From Thermomucor indicae-seudaticae (lineage: Eukaryota; Mucoromycota; Mucoromycetes; Mucorales; Lichtheimiaceae), in the NCBI GenBank assembly GCA_000787465.1, contig JSYX01000025.1:1-15754 (forward strand): a stretch of DNA of 15,754 nucleotides. The letters are read 5' to 3'. This document shows, in pieces, positions 6,291 to 14,198 of the stretch. Position numbers and translations under genes: made by a program. Below the pieces are notes generated by a model. That model saw nothing but the letters and a program-made list of their open reading frames with translations. It did no database searches and was not told the DNA's origin. Numbering within the stretch: position 1 is the first letter of the stretch; the number at the start of each line of letters is the position of its first letter.

Positions 6291-7937
6291 CAAGTATATA
6301 TTATCTAGATAGATTTAAGATCATTAAGTTTATACCGCATAGAAGGTAAAATATGTAAATTAACCAAGTTTCTTAATTTAGGCATGCTCTCCGGTAAAAT
6401 GTAAATTATATCCCCGCGGGATTTGACCCGCGGGGTAAGACCCCGCGTCTAGGTTTTCCTTTATTAAAGCCCTGAATAGTGGAATTGATATCATATTTAG
6501 TTTTTAATACATTTATTAATAATACTACCTCCTGTAAAGTAAAACTATCTGTACAAAAGATTAATCTTTTGTTTAAGATTGCTCCATCTTCCATAATCTA
6601 ATGAGCCAAAGAGACTGGAGTTAATAAATTATAGATATTATCAGGAACTACTTTAACCTTATTTTTATAAAATAAATCATATAGTTCATTAAAACAAGGT
6701 AATAATCTGGTACCAAATAATAAGCCATAATTAATATTTCCCCTTCGCTCAGATTTTACAATATTTGGAAGACTAGAACAATAATGAGAAAGAGTCATGA
6801 ATGAATGAATTACATAATATGCTCGAATAATAGATTGTTAATCGAAATCTAGTGTTAGAATTTAAACTATATCTTTCTAACCAACCATCTGATAAGAGTT
6901 TACCTACTACCATTGAGTAATGATCTGGAGGTAAAGAGACTAATTTTTGTAAACTTACAGGAAATATTCCCATATTTACCGTCGAACCTAAATTTGTACC
7001 ATAAGGCACTAAACTTGTACAATTACTAAACCCGAATTTGGAAGTTTTAAGGAGTTTAGTCACATTTGTAGTTATAGTTCGTTTAATCATATGATTAAAG
7101 TCAATTTTTACTTTGCCTTTAATATATACTAGTAATATATACTTGGACTATCTCTTAGTCTATAGGCAAAACCTGTTGACATGTCCCTGTGGGGCAAGTC
7201 TTAATAGACTTCTTGCATATAGTCTCTGAGGTTTATTAGTTAATATTACCTGCTGATTGCTTTAAATTAATAAATTATTACCATTTAGGTATTATTAATC
7301 GAAAAGTATTTCAGCATATAGCAAGATTCAAATAATATTAAACGATATTTGTTTAATATTAATAAGGGCAACCAATAACGTGTTTACCAGTAACGATAAA
7401 TCGAATATGAGTTCCAACTGGAACTACTACTCGATTATCAACTTCTAATAGTCGTAATTGACCTTCTTCTAAGTCATCTGTAGGAACTAGATAAGAATCA
7501 AACTCAATAGATTCTCCATCTTCGTTTACAAAGTCAGAGTACTCATAAGACCAATACCATTGATGTCCTAGTGCTTTAATAGTCATTGCTGGATCAATAA
7601 CTTCATCCATTAAGTAAAGTAATTTGAAACTAGGGAAAGCAATAGCAACTAATACTAGAGCAGGAGTAATAGTCCAAATTAATTCAATTAGAGTACCGTG
7701 ATTATGATATTTGTAAACAATTTTATTTTTATTAGAACCAAATTTTAAGATAACTGATGATAGCATCCAAGAAACTCCAAAGAAAATAATTACTAGATAA
7801 AACATAATCTGATCATGTAATTCTACAATACCCTCAAACGAAGGTGATGCACCATCTTGGAAAGCCCATTGCCAAGGCTCAGGAGCATCATTCCAAACTG
7901 GAGTAATGATATTTAATGATTTAAGCAGATTTAACAT
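6075..7937 (-). CDS. cox2: Cytochrome c oxidase subunit 2, two exons (complement join 7386-7937, 6075-6290)
   Basis: Subunit II of complex IV; it carries the CuA centre that receives electrons from cytochrome c. The exons join to 768 nt (255 aa plus TAA), normal for the family. Exon 1 encodes the N-terminal [14 protein letters not shown], two membrane helices (about residues 41-62 and 80-105) and the aromatic [13 protein letters not shown] loop. Exon 2 holds the CuA ligands: His189 (DVIHSF), then Cys224, Glu226, Cys228, His232 and Met235 in [15 protein letters not shown]. Start ATG at 7937 gives MLNLLKSLN. Splicing joins VTG to ADVIHSF. There is no TGA codon. It lies downstream of atp6 on the same strand and is probably co-transcribed with it. 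Confidence 0.97.
6301..7090 (-). pseudogene. Broken LAGLIDADG homing endonuclease in cox2-i1
   Basis: Starts at ATG 7090 ([15 protein letters not shown]). The first LAGLIDADG helix is [13 protein letters not shown] (about residues 61-73). After NSNTRFR a frameshift at about 6837-6842 (the copy in atp6 has two more bases here) moves the rest into another frame: [37 protein letters not shown] and LLTPVSLAH. There TAG replaces the Trp of the second motif, followed by [24 protein letters not shown]-rich cluster (6412-6455) is inserted near the end and encodes an odd [15 protein letters not shown]. Two lesions plus the insertion mean the protein is not made intact. Confidence 0.82.
6412..6455. repeat. 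GC-rich cluster in the cox2-i1 endonuclease remnant
   Basis: CCCCGCGGG and CCCGCGGGG around a short AT core, then GACCCCGCGTCTAGG. A related cluster stands at the same place in atp6-i2 (8752-8800), so it was present before the intron was duplicated. Confidence 0.7.
7386..7937 (-). CDS. cox2: cox2 exon 1
   Basis: 184 codons, MLNLLKSLN to THIRFIVTG. It ends in GGT; the open frame runs a few codons into the intron (KHVIGCPY) before a stop. Confidence 0.94.
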
Positions 7938-8414
7938 TTTTTCTAATAATGATGTCCATAAAATAAATTTAAATATTCCCCGGCTACCACGCCGAAGGCG
8001 ATGGTCGCCGGTTGTAAATCTAAATTAAATAAATATTGACTTTATCTCCAAAGAGGGCTAATACCCGAGTCTCGCTGGGGTCTGCCCCAAGCCCCCGGCA
8101 GGAGGAAAGGGCAAAATTTTTTTAAATTAAATTTTAAAATTAAAATTTAATTTTAAGCCCTCGGGGCTTTAGCTTTTTTTCTATTTAAGAATGGAGAAAA
8201 GTACAATTTTTCTAAATGAAATATGAAAAGCTAATAAGGCAATATCTGCTTTAAATAGCTTGCATATGTAGTACACGAATATTATTTTGTACCTGCGCGT
8301 TTTGCGCGAGTTTAGAAAGATTAATTTTAATTTAATTGTATCTATAAAACAGACTTGGAAATGTACTTGAATTTAGTAAATTAAGCTACAACAAGCTTAT
8401 TTATTAGGCTAAGG
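7938..8414. other. atp6-cox2 spacer with strong hairpins
   Basis: 477 bp, no ORF or tRNA seen. It holds a GC-rich stem at 7979-8013 (CCGGC.ACCA.GCC against its complement around GAA), a GC cluster at 8063-8110, an AT-only palindrome at about 8122-8154 flanked by GGGC/GCCC, the small hairpin AGCCCTCGGGGCT (8156-8168), and a CGCG/CGCG hairpin near 8304-8317. It would be the 3' UTR of atp6 and leader of cox2 in a joint transcript. Confidence 0.6.
7979..8013. repeat. GC-rich hairpin upstream of cox2
   Basis: CCGGCTACCACGCC (left arm) and GGCGATGGTCGCCGG (right arm) pair almost fully around GAA. It stands 42 bp before the cox2 ATG on the minus strand, so it would lie in the mRNA leader. Confidence 0.7.
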
Positions 8415-8630
8415 TTAGTGTAAATCAATAGCATCTTTTAGATAAGAACAAGTTAAAATAGTAAATACATAAGCTTGAAGAATAGCAATACCAAATTCTA
8501 GACCTGCTAGAGCAGTTAAGAATAATAAAGGTAATAAACTTACTAATAATAAAACTGGTCCAGCAACTACCATTTTCCAAGTGAATGTAGAAATAATTTT
8601 TAATAAAGAGTGACCTGCAATCATATTAGC
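8415..8630 (-). CDS. atp6: atp6 exon 3 (C-terminus)
   Basis: 71 codons plus TAA, ANMIAGHSLLKII to KDAIDLH. The frame is open upstream into the intron (METNDIYM), which is not coding for Atp6. Confidence 0.92.
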   Translation of the reverse strand, partial: ANMIAGHSLLKIISTFTWKMVVAGPVLLLVSLLPLLFLTALAGLEFGIAILQAYVFTILTCSYLKDAIDLH

Positions 8631-11600
8631 CATATATATATCATTAGTTTCCATTAAGATTATTATTAAGTTTATACAATATAGAAGGTAAAATATGTAA
8701 ATTAACTAATTTTCGTAATTTAGGCATACTTTCTGATAAAACATAGATTATAGCCCCGCGGGGCGGTACTTGACCCGCAGGTAAGACCGGGGTCTAGGTC
8801 TATTATTATTCATGTGAATAGATGCATTAATATCATATTTAATTTTTAAGACATTAATTTTACTACCTCCTGTAAAGTAAAACTATCTGTACATAAGATT
8901 AATCCTTTATTCCTGATTGCTCCATCTCCCATAATCTAATGAGCTAAAGAGACTGGAGTTAATAAATCATAAATATTATCAGGAACTACTTTAACTTTAT
9001 TTTTATAGAATAAATCATAAAAATCATAAAACAAGCTAATGATCTTGTTTTAAATCCTACACCATAATAAGTTACTCCTTTAACTTTAGCCCGGGGGCTA
9101 ATACCTCATCTGGTAAAATACCCGAAGGGGCTTTAGATTTAACTGTATATGGAATATTAGAACAATAATGAGATAAAATCATAAATGAATAAATTACATA
9201 ATCAGCATGAATAACAGATTGTTTAAATAAGAATCTAGTATTAGAGGTTGAGCTATATCTTTCTAGTCAACCATCTGATAATAATTTACTTACTACCACA
9301 ATAATAATATGGAGGTAGAGTAATTAATTTTCGTAAACTCACAAGGAAAAATCCTATATTTAATGTTGAACTTAAATTTGTACCATAGGGTACTAAACTA
9401 GTACAAGAAGTAGGATTATATTTAGGAGCTCTGTCTCCTTGATCTGCTAATCTAGGCCCAGGGGGGCCTGACCCCTTGGGCTAAGCCCGCGGGGCTAGAA
9501 TTCTATTTATTCTCTTTAAGAATAAACATAATTCATGACCTTGGACCTCCGGGACAAGTTTGTTAAAACAAGTTCGTCTAATAATTTAATTAAATCCAAT
9601 TAATGAGTTTGCTCTCATTGTAATCTTAATGTATATACTAATGATATATACTTGGACTATCTCTTAGTCTATAGGCAAAACCTGTTGACATGCCCCTGCG
9701 GGGCAAGTCTTAATAGACTTATCGCATATAGTCTCTGAGGAAATATTATAATTTCCTGCTGATAACTTTATCCTATAAATTATTACTATTAAAGTATCAT
9801 AGAATTATAAAAGTTTACCAGCATATAGCGATATTCAAATTTACTTAATATTATTGAAGTAAATAAGGGCACTAATGATGTATTACCTAATCGAACTCCT
9901 AAAGAAACTGCTCGTGCTAAGTAAGAAATCAGTTCAATTGCAACTAATAGGAATACTAATCCAAATGGAGTTCCAGCTGGAATGAAGAAAGCAAAGAAAC
10001 CTAATCCATGTCGTTGGAATCCAATAATAGTTACTCCAATTAGAATAGCTGTAGATAAACTTAAAGTTAATACACTCCCTTCTTTAACATAATTATATTT
10101 ATAAACAATAATTTAAATAATTTATTGTTGTAAATCTTTAGTCGAAGTAAGATAATAAGTTTTTCTATATAACTTACCAGAATCAATATATTTGACAATG
10201 GTTCTATTATCAGCATTTAATTCTTTACATGCTTGATAAATTGAAACATACTCAGCATACAATGTAACTTTATCTGATAGCCATACATACACTGGTTTAC
10301 CTGTATCCCACTTTGGATTATTCTTAAGCATTCTTAATATTGCCGCTTCTCTTTCTGCTTGAGTCGGAGAATAACCATATCGAGGATTTAACTCACCACG
10401 TTTAGTTGCTGCAATCTTTTCTCTAGTTTCAGGAGATACTAGTCTACCAGTAATACCTTTTCCGATGGCGGCACGATGCTCAGAAGATAATCGTTTACCT
10501 AGTGAATTAGGTACACCAGCTGTAGTTGAAAAATTATATACTGGTTTATATTGATCTAAGTAATATTGTTCTCTACTAATTAATTCAGATCGAATTGTTG
10601 AATTATCCTCATTCGATTTATCAATATATTCTAAAATCAATAATAAGAATCCGTTATACCCATATTTTGTAATTGCTCTTGCCAATCTTAAATTAATACC
10701 ATGAGTATCTTTTGGATGTTCAACAGCCCAAGCTACTCTACCTGGTGAAAGATATGCTTGTAATCTTTCTTTACCTGAATTTGTACTACCAATATAATAT
10801 TCATCAGTTACCGTATTATACCAACAATATACACAAGCTTTATCTTTCAAATATAAATAGATAGTTGATCTATTTTCATAAAGATCATGGTAAATCATTT
10901 TACTATTATTTAGTAATTGTGTTTTAATCAAATTACTATATTCCGTTTGAGAAGGAATATAATATTCCAAATCCTCAGAGGGAGAAGAATCAACAGTTAA
11001 GTCCAATTCGTCCTGTTTAATAGAATCATTAATACCAAAATTATTTGAACTATTATCATTAGAATTATTACTTGAACTATTATCATTAGAATTACTATTA
11101 GACATTAATAATAATGATAAATTTTTTACATCTAATTGAGTATAATAGATAACTGTTAAATATACAGCCAATAAACCAATATTTAATAATAAATATAGTG
11201 CACTACCATTTTATTATAAATTGTTTAAGAAGGGAAGATCATATCTTCATCCATAATAATGGAGTATTGCATGTGATCGTTGAGGTTTCTTAGATATTAA
11301 GCAATAATTTTAATATCATCATAGTTACCTGCTAATCATCCTATCTACTAGATTATTACCGTTAAGGTACTATTAGATATTGAAGATTCTTAGCATATAG
11401 CAACATTATTGTATCTTAATTACTTAAGATACCATCCCGTTGAGATGAGAAGTAGCAGTGAAAGAATAAGGAACTAAACCAATTAGATTACTAAATAAAA
11501 CAAGATTAAATAAAGCAAAAATAAATGGTACATATGCTTCGTTAGCTGATCCTACTTGTTCTCGAACCATATTTAGGATAGATCCATAAACAGATTCAGA

Positions 11601-11816
11601 ATGAATACCCCATCGAGAAGGGATTACATAACCATTATTTCGAGATAAGATATTCATACCAATAATAATAGTTACTACTAAAATTAAGTAGAATCCGATA
11701 TTAGTTAAAGATAATTTAGTAAATCCAAAGATTGGAGCTAAAATAAATACAAAATCATTAATTTCAAATTGCTCTAGTGGATTGTTAACTAAGAAAAGAG
11801 TAGCTAAAGTTGACAT
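8415..11816 (-). CDS. atp6: ATP synthase F0 subunit a, three exons (complement join 11443-11816, 9885-10074, 8415-8630)
   Basis: Subunit a of the mitochondrial ATP synthase, forming the proton half-channels beside the c-ring. The exons total 780 nt (259 aa plus TAA). Exon 1: NNPLEQFEINDF, SVYGSILNMVREQVG, LFSNLIGLVPYSFTATSH. Exon 2: GFQRHGLGFFAFFIPAG and ELISYLARAVSLGVRLG, with the essential Arg in GVRLG. Exon 3: ANMIAGHSLLKII and the C-terminal AYVFTILTCSYLKDAIDLH. I chose ATG at 11816 (MSTLATLFLVNNPLEQFE), as homologues begin shortly before the NPLEQF motif; an in-frame ATG at 11867 would add 17 residues. All Trp codons are TGG. Confidence 0.95.
8650..9430 (-). pseudogene. Heavily decayed LAGLIDADG homing endonuclease in atp6-i2
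   Basis: Same gene as the one in the cox2 intron, more damaged. Recognisable pieces on the minus strand: [19 protein letters not shown], the first motif region SDG-TGA-LERYSSTSNTRF (TGA where the cox2 copy has TGG), [38 protein letters not shown] then a stop (as in the cox2 copy), MGDGAIRNKGLI and DSFTLQEV. Frameshifts, stops and GC-rich insertions (9088-9134, 8752-8800) interrupt it. The shared TAG in place of the second-motif Trp shows that this lesion predates the duplication. Confidence 0.78.
8752..8800. repeat. GC-rich cluster in the atp6-i2 endonuclease remnant
   Basis: AGCCCCGCGGGGCGG, then TTGACCCGCAGG and GGGGTCTAGGTC; counterpart of 6412-6455, diverged in detail. Confidence 0.7.
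9452..9498 (-). repeat. GC-rich mobile element, copy in atp6-i2
   Basis: 47 bp bounded by CTAG at both ends. On the minus strand it matches the elements at 1218-1263 and 15008-15058 (shared GCGGGCTT, CCAAGGGGT and GGCCTA blocks). The cox2 paralogue of this intron lacks it here. Confidence 0.8.
9885..10074 (-). CDS. atp6: atp6 exon 2
   Basis: One base completing the split Leu codon, then 63 codons from VLTLSLSTAI to AVSLGVRLG. It ends in GGT before the second intron. Confidence 0.9.
10122..11171 (-). CDS. GIY-YIG homing endonuclease with NUMOD domains
   Basis: Intact 349-codon intron-encoded endonuclease. A hydrophobic start is followed by an Asn/Ser repeat tract (about residues 24-45). The GIY-YIG nuclease is about 113-215: VYCWYN (the GIY motif as VYC), EYYIGSTNSGKERLQAYLS, LARAITKYGYNGF, catalytic Glu201 in SREQYYLDQY and Asn213 in VYNFS. 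Next come two NUMOD3 DNA-binding repeats (SSEHRAAIGKGITGR, about 229-243; SPETREKIAATKRGELNP, about 246-263) and a NUMOD1-type helix-turn-helix end (YVSIYQACKELNADNRTIVKYI, about 308-329). The internal ATG at 11105 (MSNSNSND) is an equally likely start. The stop is 47 nt before the 3' splice site. It is related in layout to the free-standing GIY-YIG gene beyond cox2. Confidence 0.92.
   Translation of the reverse strand: MAVYLTVIYYTQLDVKNLSLLLMSNSNSNDNSSSNNSNDNSSNNFGINDSIKQDELDLTVDSSPSEDLEYYIPSQTEYSNLIKTQLLNNSKMIYHDLYENRSTIYLYLKDKACVYCWYNTVTDEYYIGSTNSGKERLQAYLSPGRVAWAVEHPKDTHGINLRLARAITKYGYNGFLLLILEYIDKSNEDNSTIRSELISREQYYLDQYKPVYNFSTTAGVPNSLGKRLSSEHRAAIGKGITGRLVSPETREKIAATKRGELNPRYGYSPTQAEREAAILRMLKNNPKWDTGKPVYVWLSDKVTLYAEYVSIYQACKELNADNRTIVKYIDSGKLYRKTYYLTSTKDLQQ
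11047..11097. repeat. 27-nt tandem repeat in the GIY-YIG leader
   Basis: GAACTATTATCATTAGAATT is repeated at 11047 and 11074 with a 27-nt (9-codon) period, encoding the SNDNSS-like tract. It keeps the frame. Confidence 0.8.
11443..11816 (-). CDS. atp6: atp6 exon 1
   Basis: 124 codons plus two bases. The exact end is set by pairing of exon UCAUCU with intron GGAUGG (complement of 11432-11437), giving the junction TSH-L-VLTLSLS. Ending after CAT instead would also satisfy the U/G rule but lacks this pairing. Confidence 0.85.
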
Positions 11817-11867
11817 TTTATTTATAAAAAAGTACATTTGTATCAAATCGGTACCTCTAGTTCTCAT

Positions 11868-12208
11868 TAATAAAGTATATTATTCTACCTTTTCAAAACC
11901 TAGACTCGCAGACAGATGTTAACTTAATAATTAAGGTATTGAGCCTTAGTAAAAGATTGAATAATTACTTTTTAAAATGAATAAGAATCTATTTTCTACC
12001 TTGAGTGAGAGAACGGATGTAAAACATCAATCCAGATAATAATATCTGGACTACTTCATTACTCAATCCGAATTTATTCGGATTAGAAAGAAGTAAAGTA
12101 CCTTACTTTTATTGTCATTTAATTATATCTTATAATTATCTTAAAAAGTACTGGTAGGGAGCAATAAAATACATAATCTATTATGACTAGATAAATTAAG
12201 AAATGTAA
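11868..12208. other. nad3-atp6 spacer with a triple hairpin
   Basis: About 340 bp with no ORF. The centre (12016-12089) carries three consecutive stems; the rest is AT-rich. It would be the atp6 leader on the minus strand. Confidence 0.55.
12016..12089. repeat. Three consecutive hairpins
   Basis: GATGT/ACATC (loop AAA), CCAGAT/ATCTGG (loop AATAAT) and AATCCGAA/TTCGGATT (loop TTTA) follow one another. The order recalls a cloverleaf, but there is no TTCRA-type T-loop and no 7-bp acceptor, so I do not call a tRNA. It may be structured leader RNA or a small unknown RNA. Confidence 0.6.
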
Positions 12209-12444
12209 TTAATTTAAATTAATTTTAGATAAAGAAGGATCCTTAGTAAATTTTAAGGCTCCTTTTGATCATTCATACACAAATCCAATTGTTAGGATAA
12301 TTAAGAAGAAGATAACAACCCAGAATCCCATAGTAGAAATTTCATATAAAGAAACAGCGAATGGGAATAAGAATAGAACTTCTAAGTCAAATATGATAAA
12401 AAAATAGCAACTAAATAAACTACACTAAATTTTTGTCGTGCATC
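12209..12444 (-). pseudogene. nad3: NADH dehydrogenase subunit 3, damaged C-terminal copy
   Basis: Nad3 is a membrane subunit of complex I. On the minus strand the copy starts [15 protein letters not shown], then, after a one-base shift in a run of seven T (12398-12404 on plus), continues [31 protein letters not shown] and [15 protein letters not shown] (12269-12271) stands at the Trp before SKGALKFTKDPSLSKIN and the stop (12209-12211). FDLEV and the final helix identify Nad3. The N-terminal half and the ECGF segment are not found upstream. The shift and TGA suggest a displaced, decaying tail. Alternatively it is functional, if the homopolymer is a sequencing error and TGA is read as Trp. Confidence 0.82.
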
Positions 12445-12840
12445 TCTTTATATTAATAAAGGCATTATAAAAGCATATAGCCTTAATAGAATAAAAATTC
12501 AACAAGGGTTTAATCGAAGTTGAAACGGTACTTTCAAAATCTGAAATCTATATAATACCTTAAGTTATGGCGGTAGATGACTATGATGAGTATATATATA
12601 AAAATTTTTTTAAATCAATAACTTTTAATTAATATATAGTACAATTAGTTCCCTTAAATATCTATAGATGAGGGGGTAACCAAGAATAATACAAATTATT
12701 AAAATACTCATCCACTAATAGGAAGATGATGAAAAATACTGTTTTCAACAATTATTTATCGATTGCCCTAGATTTCCTTAGAATTCCTGCGATTAATCCT
12801 TACCAAAATTTTGGCTGATTATTTCATGATTATTCATTAG
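12445..12840. other. Spacer between the nad3 copy and the rpo fragment
   Basis: 396 bp with no clear gene. The minus strand has group I-like scraps (GGCTATATGC near 12474, AATCGCAGGAATTC near 12790), which could be the 3' part of an intron before the DARQKF exon, but I cannot assemble a core. The last 60 bp on the plus strand may encode residues just upstream of the rpo fragment (KILADYFMIIH), ended by TAG at 12838. Confidence 0.45.
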
Positions 12841-13799
12841 CAAGTTAATTTAATTAGTTCAGATATTTATGATTCACCACAAGATCTATATAGCTTAATG
12901 TTAGATCCAATTAATGAAGAAATTAAAAAGCTTGTTGAATCAGATTCAAAATATTCAAGTTTAGCTAATATTAAATTAAACAGAACAATTGTAAAAAGAA
13001 GTCTTATGACTATTTCTTACGGTGTTACTGTAAAAGGAATTTATGATGGGTTAATGAAAGAACATTTTGAATTCGATTATAAGGCTGGATCTATTTCATT
13101 TTATAAACTTAAAGATTCTATTGATTCTATTGATTGTGATGTTAAATTAACAGCTAAGGATATTTATCAATTAGCTAAAATCATTTATAACTCATTATTT
13201 AAAGTTCATCCTGATCTAGAGTTATTGGTTAATTATTTTGATAAATTTGTTGAATTATTCAACAATTTGGGTTTACCTATTACTTGGTTAACTCCATCAG
13301 GGTTATTAATTAATCAACAATATATTAATTTTAGTAAAATAACTTTATCTACAAAAGTTTTAGGTAAATCAAGAAAAGTTAATGTTAATGTGCCTGTGAA
13401 GGATTCTTTCGTGTTAAACAATTAAATTCCTTTGTACCTAATTTTGTTCATTCTATGGACGCTACACATTTAGCATTATTAGTAAATGATATTATTTCAA
13501 AATATCCAGATATGAATCTTTTAAGTGTCCATGATTGTTTTGGTACAAGTGCAAACTCTATTAAAATTTTAAAAAATCTAGTAATTAGTTCATTTATTAA
13601 AATCTATGGTAATAAATATTTTATTAGTGAATTACATAACTTCTTTATTATTTATATTAAAAGAAATTTTAAAGTTAGCGAAGATAATAAGTATGTAGAA
13701 AATTTAAATGGTGAATTATTTGAAATTCCAGAAAAACCTAAATTAGGAAAATTAGAGATTGCAAATGAATTAATGAAATCAACTTATTTTATTAACTAA
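12841..13799 (+). pseudogene. rpo: Phage-type RNA polymerase of a mitochondrial plasmid, C-terminal fragment with a frameshift
   Basis: Single-subunit T7-like RNA polymerase of the kind carried by fungal linear mitochondrial plasmids. The fragment starts after a TAG with VNLISSDIYDSPQDLYSLML. It has the fingers motif B LNRTIVKRSLMTISYG (catalytic Lys and Tyr present) and the WLTPSGL strand. The frame shifts at about 13405-13412 (one base missing) and continues FRVKQLNSFVPNFVHSMDATHLALL, then motif C LLSVHDCFGTS with the catalytic Asp, and a C-terminal ELMKSTYFIN ending in TAA at 13797-13799. Motif A and the N-terminal half, well over half of a normal enzyme, are absent, so it is inactive. The two frames are 12898-13425 and 13455-13799. 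Confidence 0.88.
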
Positions 13800-13822
13800 T
13801 TATTGTGATTCAACTACCTCAT

Positions 13823-13882
13823 AAAAAAGAGATTTCTTTTTTACCCTCATTATCCATCTAATGGATGATGGGGGGTTTTTTT
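13823..13882 (+). terminator. Tandem hairpins with T-tract after rpo
   Basis: First stem AAAAAAGA/TCTTTTTT (13823-13842, loop GATT). Second stem CCCTCATTATCCAT/ATGGATGATGGGGG (13844-13857 with 13861-13874, loop CTA, 14 pairs including two G.U), then TTTTTTT at 13876-13882. The form is that of an intrinsic terminator or 3'-end stabiliser, 24 bp after the rpo stop. Confidence 0.6.
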
Positions 13883-14116
13883 ATTGATTATTTCTACTGA
13901 TAGAAATAATTTCAATTTTAATATAAATAAATTCCTTGAATTATTAATTATTATTGTATACTTGTAATCTAGGTTAATTCTTAAAATATAATGTAATTAC
14001 ATTTTCAAACACGGATTGTTTGAAAAAAATGGGTAGCCTTGTTATACTACCAAAAAAACTTTAAGGTTTTTTATATAATTTATTAAGGAATAAAGCTATA
14101 TACAAGTATGTTAAAA

Positions 14117-14152
14117 AAAATGAATGAAAACGATGTCGTTTTCATTCATTTT
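14117..14152. repeat. Perfect 17-bp inverted repeat
   Basis: Arms AAAATGAATGAAAACGA (14117-14133) and its exact complement (14136-14152) around TG. It lies 46 bp beyond the stop of the minus-strand ORF, so it could end that transcript, rpo's, or both. Confidence 0.85.
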
Positions 14153-14198
14153 AATTATTTATTATTTAAGTTATATAAATTATTTATTTTAAATAACA

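Larger units (their letters stand above)
6291..7385 (-). mobile_element. Group I intron cox2-i1 with a broken LAGLIDADG gene
   Basis: 1095-nt group I intron at VTG^ADV. On the minus strand the core reads Q-like GCAATCAGCAGGT (7248-7260), R-like CCTCAGAGACTATATG (7216-7231) and S-like TAAGAGATAGTCC (7145-7157). It ends in G (complement of 6291). A short guide GCC near the 5' end can pair with exon GGU. Core, loop sequence and ORF are close copies of atp6 intron 2, so the two are duplicates. Confidence 0.88.
8631..9884 (-). mobile_element. Group I intron atp6-i2, paralogue of cox2-i1
   Basis: 1254-nt group I intron at VRLG^ANM. Core on the minus strand: Q-like TTATCAGCAGGAA (9752-9764), R-like CCTCAGAGACTATATG (9725-9740) and S-like TAAGAGATAGTCC (9654-9666). 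The stretch 9651-9740 is almost identical to 7142-7231 of the cox2 intron. It ends in G (complement of 8631). It is longer than the cox2 copy because of extra GC-rich insertions at about 9088-9134 and 9452-9498. Confidence 0.88.
10075..11442 (-). mobile_element. Group I intron atp6-i1 with an intact GIY-YIG gene
   Basis: 1368-nt intron. The core lies at its 5' end on the minus strand: P-like CTATATGCTAAGAATC, Q-like GATTAGCAGGTAAC, R-like CTCAACGATCACATG (about 11268-11282) and S-like GAAGATATGATCTTCC (about 11233-11248). P7 is GATCA/TGATC where the other introns have GACTA/TAGTC, a compensated change supporting the assignment. It ends in G (complement of 10075). Confidence 0.87.
13800..14198. 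other. Spacer with terminator-like hairpins
   Basis: 399 bp, no ORF. It contains two stacked hairpins right after rpo, the longer followed by seven T, and a perfect 17-bp palindrome near 14135. It may be the central, convergent-transcript end of the former plasmid. Confidence 0.55.

Noticed and set aside
8415..8654. Separate small gene starting METNDIYM
   Set aside because: METNDIYM is intron sequence; the rest is atp6 exon 3, as shown by ANMIAGHSLLKII and the G before the splice site.
6361..9560. CRISPR-like or regulatory array from the repeated GC-rich clusters
   Set aside because: The clusters have no regular spacing, no spacers and no cas genes; they are dispersed GC elements in mitochondrial DNA.
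11424..11442. atp6 ending with GMVS
   Set aside because: These codons are intron read-through; Atp6 continues in exon 2, and the guide pairing places the splice after CATCT.
12016..12089. tRNA gene
   Set aside because: The three stems lack a 7-bp acceptor, a 7-nt anticodon loop and a TTCRA-like T-loop; reported only as hairpins.
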